A stretch of 64,000 bases of DNA from Chenopodium formosanum (GCA_024500155.1 CM044879.1:8447501-8511500); one strand, 5' to 3'; counted from the stretch's first letter, positions 15,743 to 28,099 are shown. A program made the numbers and translations. Notes: a model not told the origin generated them from the sequence alone.

Positions 15743-18357
15743 TGTAATCCCCCGTATTTTTAAATATATTAGTAATGAAATTATATTTTATTCATAATAT
15801 TTATTTGTATTTTTTTTCGGATTTAATTTCAAAAGTTTCAAATTATTTTTGGGTTTGATGAACGATTTTATTACAAAGAACTTTTTATGAACCTTTCTTC
15901 ACTAATTTATATCCAGCAAACAAACCAAACCCACTTTCTTTTCTTAATTGGCCCATTAATTTTATGAGGCCCAATCTTAAAACTAACCCTACACCACTCT
16001 CTCTCCTATAAATACCCCATACATCCCCAAAATTTCCCACACAAAAAGGTTAGTCTTATTTTCATCCTCCTTTGTTTCATTATTTTGCTTAATGTTATTT
16101 TAATTGTTTTGGGTTTTGATTTTAGTATAAAGATTATATTTTTAGTATTAAATTATATTTTAATGGTATAAAGATTATAAATTTCAGATTATATTTATGT
16201 TATAAATTTCATATTTTATGAATTATAAACCTAGGGTTTCAATTTATTGAAAATCATGATTTTAGGGTTTTTATGAACAATTGATTTAGGGCTTTTATAG
16301 TAATGATGTTTTGAAATTTTGGTGATTATATTACTAATTAGTTTCCAGATTATTTTGAACACGTAAATTCGTGTTTTAATGTTTAGATTTCGGTTCGTTA
16401 ATATTAATCCCGTTTTAATCCCGATCAGGTTCTGAACTCATCCGATTTTGACAAAAAAGTAGTGTTTTCCATGTGGAAACGATCTTTTAAGAAAGACTCA
16501 CTACCTTTGGTAGTGAGCACCACCCTCTCGTGGCCAAATTCTGCTTCTAAATATGATTTTCGGGCAGTTTTTCATTTTTAACGAAGTTTTTTATTTTAAA
16601 AATTTTATCCTTGAGTTTGATTAATAAAATTAATTATTTTTAAAGTTAATTAAGCATATAAATATATGTTTTATTTATTTTAATAAGTTTTTCATCATAT
16701 TATATTGTTGGAAATTACTTGGGATAGTAATATTAATTGTTGGTTGTTTTCTAGGAAGTGATTATTCCCTAGGAGAATTTTAAGTGATTAAAAGTGGCTC
16801 AAAAGGATTGTTTGTATGAGGTACGTACATGTCTACTTCGTTATAAGTAGTATCATGTTTAGGTACCAAAAGGAAAGAACTTAGTTTCATGATTAGGGAA
16901 CACTTGGATGGAAATTGTTTGGTTACACATTGATTTAATTCATGTGCTTATGTTTATGAAACATGTTTTGGTGAATTGATTATGTTTGTATGGAATTATG
17001 GATGCAAACATGTTGAATTATATTGGATAAAATGTTTGTATGGAATGTTGATACAAGCATAATTTTATTGGATTGGTTTGTTAACCACATTTGGTTTATT
17101 AAAGGATTGGAATTGAATGGTTTAAGTGGAATGAATTTATTAATTATTCCACAAGGTTATTATTATTTATTTATTACTCAATCATAACTTGTTAGTATGT
17201 TGAGTAAAGGTGGATTAAGCCGAAATGGCTAGGTGAGTTGACTATGTTCAACAATTTTGGATAATTTGGAAGTTTAATGGAATTAAAGGTTAATTTGTGA
17301 TGTGATCACCATTGTCTTAAATAAGATTAAAAACGAATTGATGTATGATTGTTATGTATGGTCTTCTTGATTGAGTCGGCTATTAATTAAAATTGTAATC
17401 ACGTAAAGTGAAACATGGATGAGCAATAAAACTCTGGAAAGCGTGCACTTCTAGAGTATTGACAATTATGGGTTGGGGTACACGGTGGTAGCCCGTGGCT
17501 TTTCGAGGCTTGTTTGATCAACATGTCCTCTTCTCTTTTGGTATTTACATTTTATTTTATAATGAAAGTTAGATGGGATCCTAGACTAACTTTGTGAGAA
17601 TGGAGTCGCGCCCATTCTTGCATCGCGCTAAACTTTTATTTCAAATGGTCATTTGGGACCTGGATTGGACAACCTCGTCTATTGCTTACTCCAAACTAAA
17701 TTAAATTTATTAAATTTATTAAATTGAATATGATGAGTCAAGTGTTTGGAATTGGTTAGTAAGTATGTTGAGTCAATTGAATTGTCTAAGTGTGGAGACT
17801 TGATTAATGAATTCGTGTTGTATGTTTAATTACTTTAATTAATTGAGCATGCTAGGTTTGGTACGTTGTAGCTTGTATGTACTCAGCTTTGCTGATTGCG
17901 TGCTTTTGTGTGTGTTTTCTTTTGGTCATGGCCTTCGCCTTTCAATGACCCTGTGATGATCCAATTATTACACTTGTATTATTGGGGAGCAGTATGCACA
18001 GGTTAGCTTGATGATGTGAAGTTAAGGGATTTGACAAACGCATTGTCAAGGGATTGGTGTGATTGAGAGTATTCGATTCTTGTGTTGAACTTATTTATGC
18101 TTTGCTATTTCGTTTATGTTTTGGATTTTTAATATTGGTTTGGTTTTAAATAAGGGCCTTATATGGTTCCAATTTGTAAGCTTTGACTTATTCGTTTTCT
18201 AAATTGTGTTATTTTAAATACTTAAGTTTGATTTTTCCGCTGCGATACTTTGATAAAGCCTTAACGTTTTAACACGTGGCGGTAACATGTCAATGGTTCT
18301 CCACTATTTTATTTAAAGTAAGTGGTTTGAAAAAGGGAGAATTATTGGGGTGTTACA
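15743..18357 (+). repeat. LTR2 (2615 bp)
   Basis: Same length as LTR1 with three base differences seen. It is shared by both internal copies, serving as the 3' LTR of the first and the 5' LTR of the second. TATA-like CCTATAAATACCCC lies at about 16005. Confidence 0.93.
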
Positions 18358-19200
18358 AAGTGGTATCAGAGCCAGGTTCGATTTAATTACCACTAAATTA
18401 ATTTAAAGTTTTTAGGCGCCTAACGTTTTAAATCTAATGAGTTTATTCGACTACCTTATTTAAAGTTAACTTAGATTTTCAAAAATTATTCTATTCTAAT
18501 ATATTTATTTCGGCATTTAATAAAAAAAGTTTATTTATTTGTTTTATATATTTTCAAAGTATTTTTGTTATTTTGAAATAAAATGAATTTAATTATTTAT
18601 TTTTATTCCTAACTTGTGTGCTTATTTTGCTTATCGGTGAGATTTGGGTAGCATTAGAAAGGGCGTATAAAATAGATTATTTATTTCTTTATGCATTGTA
18701 ATTAATTACTTAATGCTTTTATATTGTATGAAGTGATCATGCAAGTTATTTAATTGTGTATGTTCATGTAATGGTGCAAACTTGAGTGATCACTTAGTAT
18801 CATGTTTAAGGATTAAAGCATGTCATATGGAATGGAATGGAATGAGATTCTTTGTGTAATGTGAAATGTTTAAATGATTTAATTTATTTGTGTGAAGCAT
18901 GTAATTATGTGTCTACTAATGTGTGTTAATTTAATGATGTTATGCACTTGATGCATGAATTTTGGTGGAATTGAATCAAGGGAATTATTTTATTTAATTT
19001 TCGTGTGCGTAGGAATGATTAAAAATAAATAATCATTTCCTTTGAAAGTGACTTATTAGGGGCGATTGTGTGGCCGTGTCCACCTTTCTACCTTAATATA
19101 TATATTTGATGATTATGAATGTGATTTATTAAGCAAGAAGAGTTTTTTTCGCGCTGATGTCAGCCTAAGAGTGTGTTACATTTCTAGGTAGAGAAGGAGG

Positions 19201-20117
19201 ATGGCTAACAATGATGCTTTAGCTGCTGCTATTAGGACTAGTTGAACCAAATTCAATTGACTTGCTTATTAGTTTGCCTACTAGTGAGGTTGTGAGGTGC
19301 ACCAAGATACATAAGGGTTTACCTTTGAGGATTGGAGAGACTGATTTTCCATCTGATCTTATAGAATTTGAGTTGGATGACCTTGATGTCATTTTGGGAA
19401 TAGATTGGTTAGCCACTTATAAGCTAATATAAGATTGATTGTGAGATAAAGAATGTTTACTTAAGGAGTTCTTTGGGGGAGATTGTGTATTACAGACGTT
19501 TTGGGAAACCAAATGGTATTGGGATTATTTCTGCGTTAAAGTTGTCAAAACTTGTACGTAAGGGGCATCCTTTGTTCTTTTGTTGTGTGCAAGACTTGGA
19601 AATGAGTAGTAAGTGAATGTGGAAGATGTGCCAATTGTGAATGAGTTTTGGATGTATTTTGTGAAGAAGAAATATGGGAGCATGAGATTGTGGATCGATT
19701 ATAGAGAGTTGAAATAATGCCACAATAAAGAATAAGTACCCACTACCCAAGATCGATGATTTGTTTGATCAATTGAAGGGAGCTAGTGTGTTTTTCAAGA
19801 TTGATTTACGTTCGGGGTATCATCAATTAAGAGTGGCTGATAAGGATATACCTAAGACTGCTTTTAGGATTAGATATGGGCACTACGAGTTTACAGTTTT
19901 GTCTTTTGAGTTGACCAATGCACTTGCAATTTTTATAGACTTGATGAATCGAGTATTCCATGAACAAGTTTGTAGTTGTTTTTATTGATGATATTTTGGT
20001 ATACTCGAAAAGTGAGGAAAACATGAGCCATTGGGAGGCCGAGGATGATATGAGAAAGAGATAACCTAAGTTGTTTAATGAGGTGAGTTACGAGGGCGTA
20101 ACTCTTGTTCTTTAAGG
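19201..20117 (+). pseudogene. Remnant gag-pol of internal copy 2
   Basis: By eye a duplicate of 14561-15477, shifted by 4640 bp, with the same truncated gag start, protease ILGIDWL motif, RT motifs (SGYHQLRV, KTAFRIRYGHYEF, FIDDIL out of frame), stops and deletion junction to WEAEDDMRKR. Sharing every defect shows that the two internal regions arose by duplication of one broken copy, not by two insertions of different elements. Confidence 0.85.
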
Positions 20118-20382
20118 GGGGTAGAATGCGTATAATTTCGCGTTTTTTTTTACCCTATTTTATGCTATTTTATGGTGTTTTCATGCTTTTCATAGCGATT
20201 TTATTTGTTTACGCATCTAGTGAAGTGCGTAAATTGGAATGGTGATAAAGTATTAGTGTCGATATTATGACACAATTGGGATATAATTTTGAAATTTTTG
20301 AAATGGCTTTATGCAAAAGTTTTGCAATTTAAGGGATTTTGTGCTAAGTTTCGGGACGAAACTTCTTTTAAGAGGGGTAGAT

Positions 20383-22988
20383 TGTAATCCCCCGTATTTT
20401 TAAATATATTAGTAATGAAATTATATTTTATTCATAATATTTATTTGTATTTTTTTTCGGATTTAATTTCAAAAGTTTCAAATTATTTTTGGGTTTGATG
20501 AACGATTTTATTACAAAGAACTTTTTATGAACCTTTCTTCACTAATTTATATCCAGCAAACAAACCAAACCCACTTTCTTTTCTTAATTGGCCCATTAAT
20601 TTTATGAGGCCCAATCTTAAAACTAACCCTACACCACTCTCTCTCCTATAAATACCCCATACATCCCCAAAATTTCCCACACAAAAAGGTTAGTCTTATT
20701 TTCATCCTCCTTTGTTTCATTATTTTGCTTAATGTTATTTTAATTGTTTTGGGTTTTGATTTTAGTATAAAGATTATATTTTTAGTATTAAATTATATTT
20801 TAATGGTATAAAGATTATAAATTTCAGATTATATTTATGTTATAAATTTCATATTTTATGAATTATAAACCTAGGGTTTCAATTTATTGAAAATCATGAT
20901 TTTAGGGTTTTTATGAACAATTGATTTAGGGCTTTTATAGTAATGATGTTTTGAAATTTTGGTGATTATATTACTAATTAGTTTCCAGATTATTTTGAAC
21001 ACGTAAATTCGTGTTTTAATGTTTAGATTTCGGTTCGTTAATATTAATCCCGTTTTAATCCCGATCAGGTTCTGAACTCATCCGATTTTGACAAAAAAGT
21101 AGTGTTTTCCATGTGGAAACGATCTTTTAAGAAAGACTCACTACCTTTGGTAGTGAGCACCACCCTCTCGTGGCCAAATTCTGCTTCTAAATATGATTTT
21201 CGGGCAGTTTTTCATTTTTAACGAAGTTTTTTATTTTAAAAATTTTATCCTTGAGTTTGATTAATAAAATTAATTATTTTTAAAGTTAATTAAGCATATA
21301 AATATATGTTTTATTTATTTTAATAAGTTTTTCATCATATTATATTGTTGGAAATTACTTGGGATAGTAATATTAATTGTTGGTTGTTTTCTAGGAAGTG
21401 ATTATTCCCTAGGAGAATTTTAAGTGATTAAAAGTGGCTCAAAAGGATTGTTTGTATGAGGTACGTACATGTCTACTTCGTTATAAGTAGTATCATGTTT
21501 AGGTACCAAAAGGAAAGAACTTAGTTTCATGATTAGGGAACACTTGGATGGAAATTGTTTGGTTACACATTGATTTAATTCATGTGCTTATGTTTATGAA
21601 ACATGTTTTGGTGAATTGATTATGTTTGTATGGAATTATGGATGCAAACATGTTGAATTATATTGGATAAAATGTTTGTATGGAATGTTGATACAAGCAT
21701 AATTTTATTGGATTGGTTTGTTAACCACATTTGGTTTATTAAAGGATTGGAATTGAATGGTTTAAGTGGAATGAATTTATTAATTATTCCACAAGGTTAT
21801 TATTATTTATTTATTACTCAATCATAACTTGTTAGTATGTTGAGTAAAGGTGGATTAAGCCGAAATGGCTAGGTGAGTTGACTATGTTCAACAATTTTGG
21901 ATAATTTGGAAGTTTAATGGAATTAAAGGTTAATTTGTGATGTGATCACCATTGTCTTAAATAAGATTAAAAACGAATTGATGTATGATTGTTATGTATG
22001 GTCTTCTTGATTGAGTCGGCTATTAATTAAAATTGTAATCACGTAAAGTGAAACATGGATGAGCAATAAAACTCTGGAAAGCGTGCACTTCTAGAGTATT
22101 GACAATTATGGGTTGGGGTACACGGTGGTAGCCCGTGGCTTTTCGAGGCTTGTTTGATCAACATGTCCTCTTCTCTTTTGGTATTTACATTTTATTTTAT
22201 AATGAAAGTTAGATGGGATCCTAGACTAACTTTGTGAGAATGGAGTCGCGCCCATTCTTGCATCGCGCTAAACTTTTATTTCAAATGGTCATTTGGGACC
22301 TGGATTGGACAACCTCGTCTATTGCTTACTCCAAACTAAATTAAATTTATTAAATTGAATATGATGAGTCAAGTGTTTGGAATTGGTTAGTAAGTATGTT
22401 GAGTCAATTGAATTGTCTAAGTGTGGAGACTTGATTAATGAATTCGTGTTGTATGTTTAATTACTTTAATTAATTGAGCATGCTAGGTTTGGTACGTTGT
22501 AGCTTGTATGTACTCAGCTTTGCTGATTGCGTGCTTTTGTGTGTGTTTTCTTTTGGTCATGGCCTTCGCCTTTCAATGACCCTGTGATGATCCAATTATT
22601 ACACTTGTATTATTGGGGAGCAGTATGCACAGGTTAGCTTGATGATGTGAAGTTAAGGGATTTGACAAACGCATTGTCAAGGGATTGGTGTGATTGAGAG
22701 TATTCGATTCTTGTGTTGAACTTATTTATGCTTTGCTATTTCGTTTATGTTTTGGATTTTTAATATTGGTTTGGTTTTAAATAAGGGCCTTATATGGTTC
22801 CAATTTGTAAGCTTTGACTTATTCGTTTTCTAAATTGTGTTATTTTAAATACTTAAGTTTGATTTTTCCGCTGCGATACTTTGATAAAGCCTTAACGTTT
22901 TAACACGTGGCGGTAACATGTCAATGGTTCTCCACTATTTTATTTAAAGTAAGTGGTTTGAAAAAGGGAGAATTATTGGGGTGTTACA
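20383..22988 (+). repeat. LTR3 (2606 bp)
   Basis: Matches LTR2 except for loss of one 9-bp AAATTTATT repeat at about 22345. It shares the LTR2 state at the three sites that differ in LTR1. Confidence 0.93.
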
Positions 22989-23133
22989 GTCCAATATTTT
23001 ATCATTCATTCAAGTTACTTTTTCAGATAGGTAAAGCTCAAAGGAAAGCAGTGTACACAGACTTCACCAAGCCCTGCGCGCTCTACTGCAAATATGCAAT
23101 CTTCTGAGCTCAAAGCTAGGCTTCCACTAAGTC
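22989..23133. repeat. 145-bp direct repeat, right copy
   Basis: Identical by eye to 10958-11102. The native locus continues at 23134 with TGGACATATGATTTCC, which has no counterpart at the left side because LTR1 intervenes there. Confidence 0.9.
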
Positions 23134-24947
23134 TGGACATATGATTTCCTCGAGCTTTGACTGCAGCCTGCAAGAGAGTGGTAGTAGACTACTGCATAAT
23201 TATTATTTTTTTTGGTAATTACACATAAATTTCATGTAACACAAGTTGTAACCTCTAAATATATTGGATTACACAATATATGCATTAGATTCTTAAACAG
23301 GCACTCTTTGCACAATTTAGCTATACTATTTCAAGCAATTCTTATTAAATAAAAAACCAATTTAAGACATTCCATATTGTAATTGTATTACTACATCAAC
23401 ATATGACAGGTGAAGCAAATATGCGTAAAACTTAAACAAAGTTTATTTAACTCAATGCTGGACTGCTGGTTTCATCAAGCAGAAGCAGGAATTGGTGTCT
23501 CATACACATCATAACAGATTGTTATAAAGCAAATGTGCTCCCAATTGGATGAAAGAAAAAACGTTGCATTGTCTAATACCGATACTTCCATCACACAATA
23601 ATCAGTGAGGGCTTGTTCTCTTACGTTGAAATTTAGTTCAGTTCAGTTTAGTTCAGCTCAGTTGAGTTCAGTCAATAAGAACAGGCCCTGAATAACCCTC
23701 TGAAAGAAAAATTAGAGAAATTAGTCCATGAATATGCGATAATTACTCCTGATAAAAGCCTGGCTAGAACAAAAGGAAATGATACTCGTAGAACAACAGC
23801 ACATTAGTTCAGATGCTCTATGTTCACATCTTGATACATACTGCAGTTGTATGGGCAGATTATAAAATCTATATTTGGTTTTAGTGCTCTCACTTTTAAT
23901 CGATTCATTCGTATGTTTCAGAACTCGAAAGATTTACCACATACTCTGATTTTAAAACAGATCCATATGGAGCATAAACAGAACAGGAAGATCAATCCCA
24001 TTGCATGCTCTAGCATTGTTAGACTTTATCTCTTAATTTCTTCTTACGGTAATTGTAGTTACCCTTTATCCTCCTGTTACGAAAGTATCATGGATTACAT
24101 TTGTCTTTAAAGCTCCATAAATAATGTAAGATAAACGAATGCAGAAATTCCCAAACAGATATGTTAATACACTCTAGTTCCTAAATATACATAACATTTT
24201 CTGATTTTCATCTCTGCTAAAGGACAATCTAGTTTTGCATATTTTTTTAACATAAGTTAATACTTCAAACAAACTTGGTCATTATTTTGATGCTCAAAAT
24301 TGAGTCAGATCCTTGCAAACTTTTGCTAAAGAGTTAATCTGAGATTCCTCATATTTTCCTAAGCATATCCGATTTATAAATTAGTATACGCTTGACTTGT
24401 TTGATCTTCTTTAACCATCTTTAATAAGAGTATATATTTTGATCATAAAGAGACATCTAAATCTGATACAGTGCAAAAGGAAAAAGCAGGCAAAAAACAG
24501 TTGCAACTTTTATAGACCATGAAATGACAAAAGGGATCCTCAATTGGAATCGCCTCTAAGCATATGCTATAACATTTCCCTTCAAAATGCAGAACTAGGT
24601 GGCATATTATACAGCATAAACTAGCTACTCGATTTCTTTTGTGGCAAATCGATCTTGTGAAAAGAGAATAAGACAGCAAAAGTGTGCATATATGGGGGTG
24701 CTATAGGGATTGAAGAATCACATTCTTAATCTCATTTTCACAACTGCATTTGATTGTCAAATTATACGTGCATAGTGGCCAGACCATGTACAATCTATGA
24801 ATCAACAGTAGGGACTACCACGGCACTACAAAGTTAAAGAACACTAAATCTCATTGTCTGACCATAAAGCCTAGATGCATTAAAGTAAAAAAAAAAAAAA
24901 AAAAAAAATGAAGTTGAGGGAGAAAGAACATCCTTGGTATATTTTCA
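23134..24947. other. Non-coding stretch between the LTR array and MIR399 copy B
   Basis: No convincing gene. It contains a small MITE (23609-23688), two isolated P1BS-type sites (24363-24370 GCATATCC; 24560-24567 GCATATGC) and a segment (24410-24700) paralogous to 10080-10350. An A tract lies at about 24887-24907. Confidence 0.5.
23609..23688. mobile_element. 80-bp TTCAG-rich MITE with TGA target duplication
   Basis: Ends GGGCTTGTTCT and AGAACAGGCCC are inverted repeats. TGA flanks both sides (23606-23608 and 23689-23691). The interior is TTAGTTCAGTTCAG repeats. It is related to the larger element at 27440-27776. Confidence 0.75.
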
Positions 24948-25010
24948 GCATATGCTACTCATTTTAGCACATTCCCAGTGAAGGGAACAAGTAGAGCTGC
25001 TTAAATAGCG
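24948..25010 (+). promoter_or_regulatory. P1BS element and TATA-like box of MIR399 copy B
   Basis: GCATATGC at 24948-24955, then CTTAAATAGC at about 25000. The P1BS is 117 bp before the hairpin. Confidence 0.7.
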
Positions 25011-25064
25011 CGTTCTCATTTGTTCTCCAACAAATAGCAAGGCAAAGATAGAAAATGTGAGGTT

Positions 25065-25158
25065 GGTGAATTACAGAGCGATTCTCCTTTGGCATGCAGA
25101 CAATCCATATGCATAACTACTGTCATGCCAAAGGAGACTTGCCCTGCCATTCATCACC
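25065..25158 (+). ncRNA. MIR399: MIR399 precursor hairpin, copy B
   Basis: The 5' arm GGTGAATTACAG...CTCCTTTGGCATG pairs with the 3' arm CATGCCAAAGGAG...GCCATTC, closed by a loop of about 30 bp. The mature sequence at 25126-25146 on the 3' arm begins TGCCAAAGGAGA and ends CTTGCCCTG, identical to copies A and C. Expected role: phosphate-starvation-induced silencing of PHO2. Confidence 0.92.
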
Positions 25159-25999
25159 ATTGTTGGCATTGCTGCGGGTGTTATCAGGGTCCAGGGAAGT
25201 CAAGATGTATATGCCTTACCCCAACCCGTCAACAGTACTAGAGAGGGCAGATAGTTACTCACTTACACACTGATTCTAATCAGGCTAGACTGTTAGTTAC
25301 CCTGCATAATATTTTTTTTCCTTTTGACTTGGACAGGGTAATTGGAATAAATTACAGTACACTTTTTCCAATTCAAGACTTCAAGTGGTAAAGTTGTATA
25401 GTGTGGATTTGCTAACAATGTTGCCAAGACTACTTAGCTTCATAAATTAGCATTGTGCAGTTCTCTGAGCCACCATTGTCTATTGCAATAGCTTGTGATA
25501 TAATGTTGTATATTCATCTCTTTCAATCTTGATACTCGAAATTGTTAATCACCTTGTTGGAGAAATGAAAGAAGTTGGCCAAATTTGTGTTTCAACAAAA
25601 GGGTAATCTTCTTTGTTAATAGAATTTTTTTTTTATAGTAAAGCTTTAATTTCAATGTGATAGTAAACGTATTTGTAGCTTTTTTTTTTCTTTTTTTTTA
25701 AATGTAAATTAAAGGACCCTTTTATGACCCTTTCACATTACATTATTGATCACAATTGTTAACCAAATCAACATCTTCTTAGACCAATTTTCTGCATAAT
25801 TTGCTTTTTCCTTTTATGAACCTTTCACAGCACAATAGCACAATATATTGATCACAAATATTAACTAAATCATTGGTTTCCGGGAATAATTCGAATTTAC
25901 ATGTCAGTTTTTCTAAGATATGAACTTGGAAATTTTCAGTGCGTGCATGTAATTGATAAATGTACTTTTTTTTTTTTTTTTTTTTTTGTTAAAAAAAAA

Positions 26000-26036
<37 letters not shown>

Positions 26037-26728
26037 AAAAACAAACAAACAAACAAAACCTAGGTTCCGTACAAATCAGATTGTAAATTTGATTGTCAAT
26101 TTTTTTTTAAGAAAAAAAAACAGATAGTAAGTTTGAACAAAACAAAAACTCAAATTTTTTTTTTTTAAAAAAAAGAGGTAACCTTCAGAAAGAAAATCAT
26201 CATAAGGTTGGGGAGGGGGAAGCGACGAAGAGGTGGGTGTTGTGATAAAAGGAGAGAGAGAAAGAAAGAAAGAAAGCTTATTATATACTCCGTATTAATT
26301 ATGTATGTTTGTGTGTATGAATGTATGTTTTGGGATGAAGAAGAGAAGACGAGCAGCAATGATGTGAGAGAGAGACAAAGTAATTGTTCAGATTGAAAAC
26401 TATTATTAACATTTTCCCATCATTGGATTATCAATTAATCCTCAGAAATCATTTATATTTCTACATCTCTTTGAATCTCTCCCTCTTCATCGCATGGCCG
26501 CTTCGAGCCTCATCCATGTTCATCCCAAACCCGGTAACACCCGCCTCTGCGCTTCCAGAACCCTCCATTTTTCCAACTGCTGCCCACACTCCTGCTTTTA
26601 TACTGCTACTAACCTACTTATACGTCCTCTTTTTAATTTAGTCCACCAGCCCAGCCCATACTTTACTGGATTACATCATTCAGGACTATCACCCAAATGG
26701 GGTAATGGACTAAATTATACTGCTACTA
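25159..26728. other. Non-coding stretch after MIR399 copy B
   Basis: No convincing gene. The part at 25165-25270 (CAGGGTCCAGGGAAGTCAAGATGT...CCTTACCCCAACCCG) resembles the tRNA-unrelated part of plant SINEs, low certainty. Homopolymers: T tract about 25968-25987 and A tract about 26007-26034. Short GA/AAAG repeats lie at about 26250-26276. Confidence 0.4.
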
Positions 26729-26742
26729 CTACTTGGTATTAG

Positions 26743-27272
26743 GGATGACAATGGGTAGGGTCTGGGCAGGGTCTAGTAATACCCAGACTCATACCTGTAA
26801 TTTTTTTTTCCACTCATACCCTACCCGGACCCTTAGGGTCTTAAATTTTTTGACCCTTATCCGAACTCTATGGATCTGGCAGGGTCCAGGGTTCAAACAA
26901 GATCATTTAACCTTTATCTCCTAATTTTAATAGTCTTTTTTTAGTATACAGTTGCATATGGCACGCAAAATAAAAATATTACATGAGAATATTAGAATTA
27001 TTTTGACAAATCATAAACAACAATGAAAAATAAATTAATACGAAGCTCAAATTGTTTACTTAGGGTTTTACTTTTACAAGTAATATTTTATTTTTTTTAT
27101 TTAATAAATTGAACAAGTCTATGTAGGGTTTGGGTATGACGGGTCTATGGGTAGGGTATGGGCAGGGTATGGGTCTGAATACTTTGTACCCAATACTACC
27201 TGGATCCATAGGATCTAAATAAATTGGACTCATATCCGTATTTTAGGGTAGGGTCTGACAGGGTCTAGGCCC
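26743..27272. mobile_element. 530-bp GGGTAGGGTC-rich retroposon-like element with 14-bp target duplication
   Basis: Flanked by CTACTTGGTATTAG at 26729-26742 and 27273-27286. It starts GGATGACAATGGGTAGGGTC and ends GACAGGGTCTAGGCCC. Copies of GGGTAGGGTCTGGGCAGGGTC-type motifs occur near both ends in both orientations. There is no terminal inverted repeat and no poly(A) tail. A 14-bp duplication fits target-primed retroposition, but the family is not identified. Confidence 0.65.
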
Positions 27273-27439
27273 CTACTTGGTATTAGACTACTGCAACAAG
27301 ATTAAATGATTATTTGGTTTTCAAATCAACATAGACCACCTTACTAATGAATAATCATAATCTTTACTGTATAAGAGTCATCCATCATAGACTAAATGGA
27401 TTCTTTTGTTGTGTTACCAGTCTTACGGCTCCATACTTA

Positions 27440-27776
27440 GGGCCTGTTCACTTCAGCTTAACTTCAGTTCAGCTCTTATTGGCTAATTTCTTCTCTCATA
27501 ACTATTCATTTCAGCTCTATTCAGTTCAGTTCAGCTTAGCTCCAATTAGTTCAGTTCTATTCAGTTCAGTTCAACTCCAATCAGTTCAGTTCAACTCCAA
27601 TCGGTTTAGTTCAGTGCAGTTTAGCTCCTAATTTCTTCTCTCATAAAATATTCATTTCAGGCTTTTCAGCTCTATTAAGTTCAGTTCAGCTCTAATCAGT
27701 TCAGTTTAGTTTAATTCAGTTCAGCTCCAATCAGTTTAATTTAATTCAGCTCATTTCAGTACATGTGAACAGGGTC
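27440..27776. mobile_element. 337-bp TTCAG-rich MITE, Harbinger/Tourist-like, TTA target duplication
   Basis: Ends GGGCCTGTTCAC and GTGAACAGGGTC are inverted repeats, flanked by TTA at 27437-27439 and 27777-27779. The interior is a degenerate array of TTCAGTTCAGCTC(C/T)AATCAG units. A TTA duplication is typical of PIF/Harbinger MITEs. Confidence 0.8.
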
Positions 27777-27894
27777 TTAGTAGCTAATACTATTAATATA
27801 TTGTAAATGATTGCTTTGTGATGGGTGTCTAACCATAGAGTCTAGACGAACAAAAGAAAGGGAAATTCCTTGATTCTCCTCACATTTTTTTTCA

Positions 27895-27955
27895 GCATAT
27901 GCTCCTCATTTTGGCACAATCCCATCAAAGGGAGCATTTTGAGTAGCTTAAATAG
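27895..27955 (+). promoter_or_regulatory. P1BS element and TATA-like box of MIR399 copy C
   Basis: GCATATGC at 27895-27902, then CTTAAATAG at 27947-27955. The P1BS is 112 bp before the hairpin. The spacer closely matches that of copy A (GGCACAATCCCAT, AAGGGA, GAGTAGCTT). Confidence 0.72.
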
Positions 27956-28006
27956 CTCTTCAGATCTCCGTCCCAAAGTAAGAACAAAGATAGAAAATGT
28001 GAGGTT

Positions 28007-28099
28007 GGTGAATTACAGTGCGATTCTCCTTTGGCATGCGGACAGTGCCCATGCATAATTGCCGTCATGCCAAAGGAGACTTGCCCTGCCATTCAACAC
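28007..28099 (+). ncRNA. MIR399: MIR399 precursor hairpin, copy C
   Basis: The 5' arm GGTGAATTACAG...CTCCTTTGGCATG pairs with the 3' arm CATGCCAAAGGAG...GCCATTCAAC. The mature sequence at 28068-28088 begins TGCCAAAGGAGA and ends CTTGCCCTG. It is very similar to copies A and B, including the upstream GAAAATGTGAGGTT segment, so it is a recent paralog of them. Confidence 0.92.

Larger units (their letters stand above)
11103..22988 (+). mobile_element. Tandem Ty3-type LTR retrotransposon array: LTR-int-LTR-int-LTR
   Basis: Three LTRs (11103-13717, 15743-18357, 20383-22988) alternate with two internal regions (13718-15742, 18358-20382), with an exact 4640-bp period. LTRs start TGTAA and end TTACA. 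The internal regions begin with an initiator-Met tRNA primer-binding site and end in a purine-rich tract. Only fragments of gag, protease, RT and the polyprotein tail remain, so the element is a non-autonomous deletion derivative of a Ty3/gypsy chromovirus (Tekay/Del-like by RT motifs). The 3-LTR structure is what unequal recombination between LTRs yields. The flanks are the 145-bp repeats, not a 5-bp duplication. Confidence 0.93.

Noticed and set aside
14579..20024. Minus-strand open frames of 65 and 86 codons repeated in both LTR-element bodies
   Set aside because: They lie opposite the protease and RT remnants and have no domain match; they are shadows.
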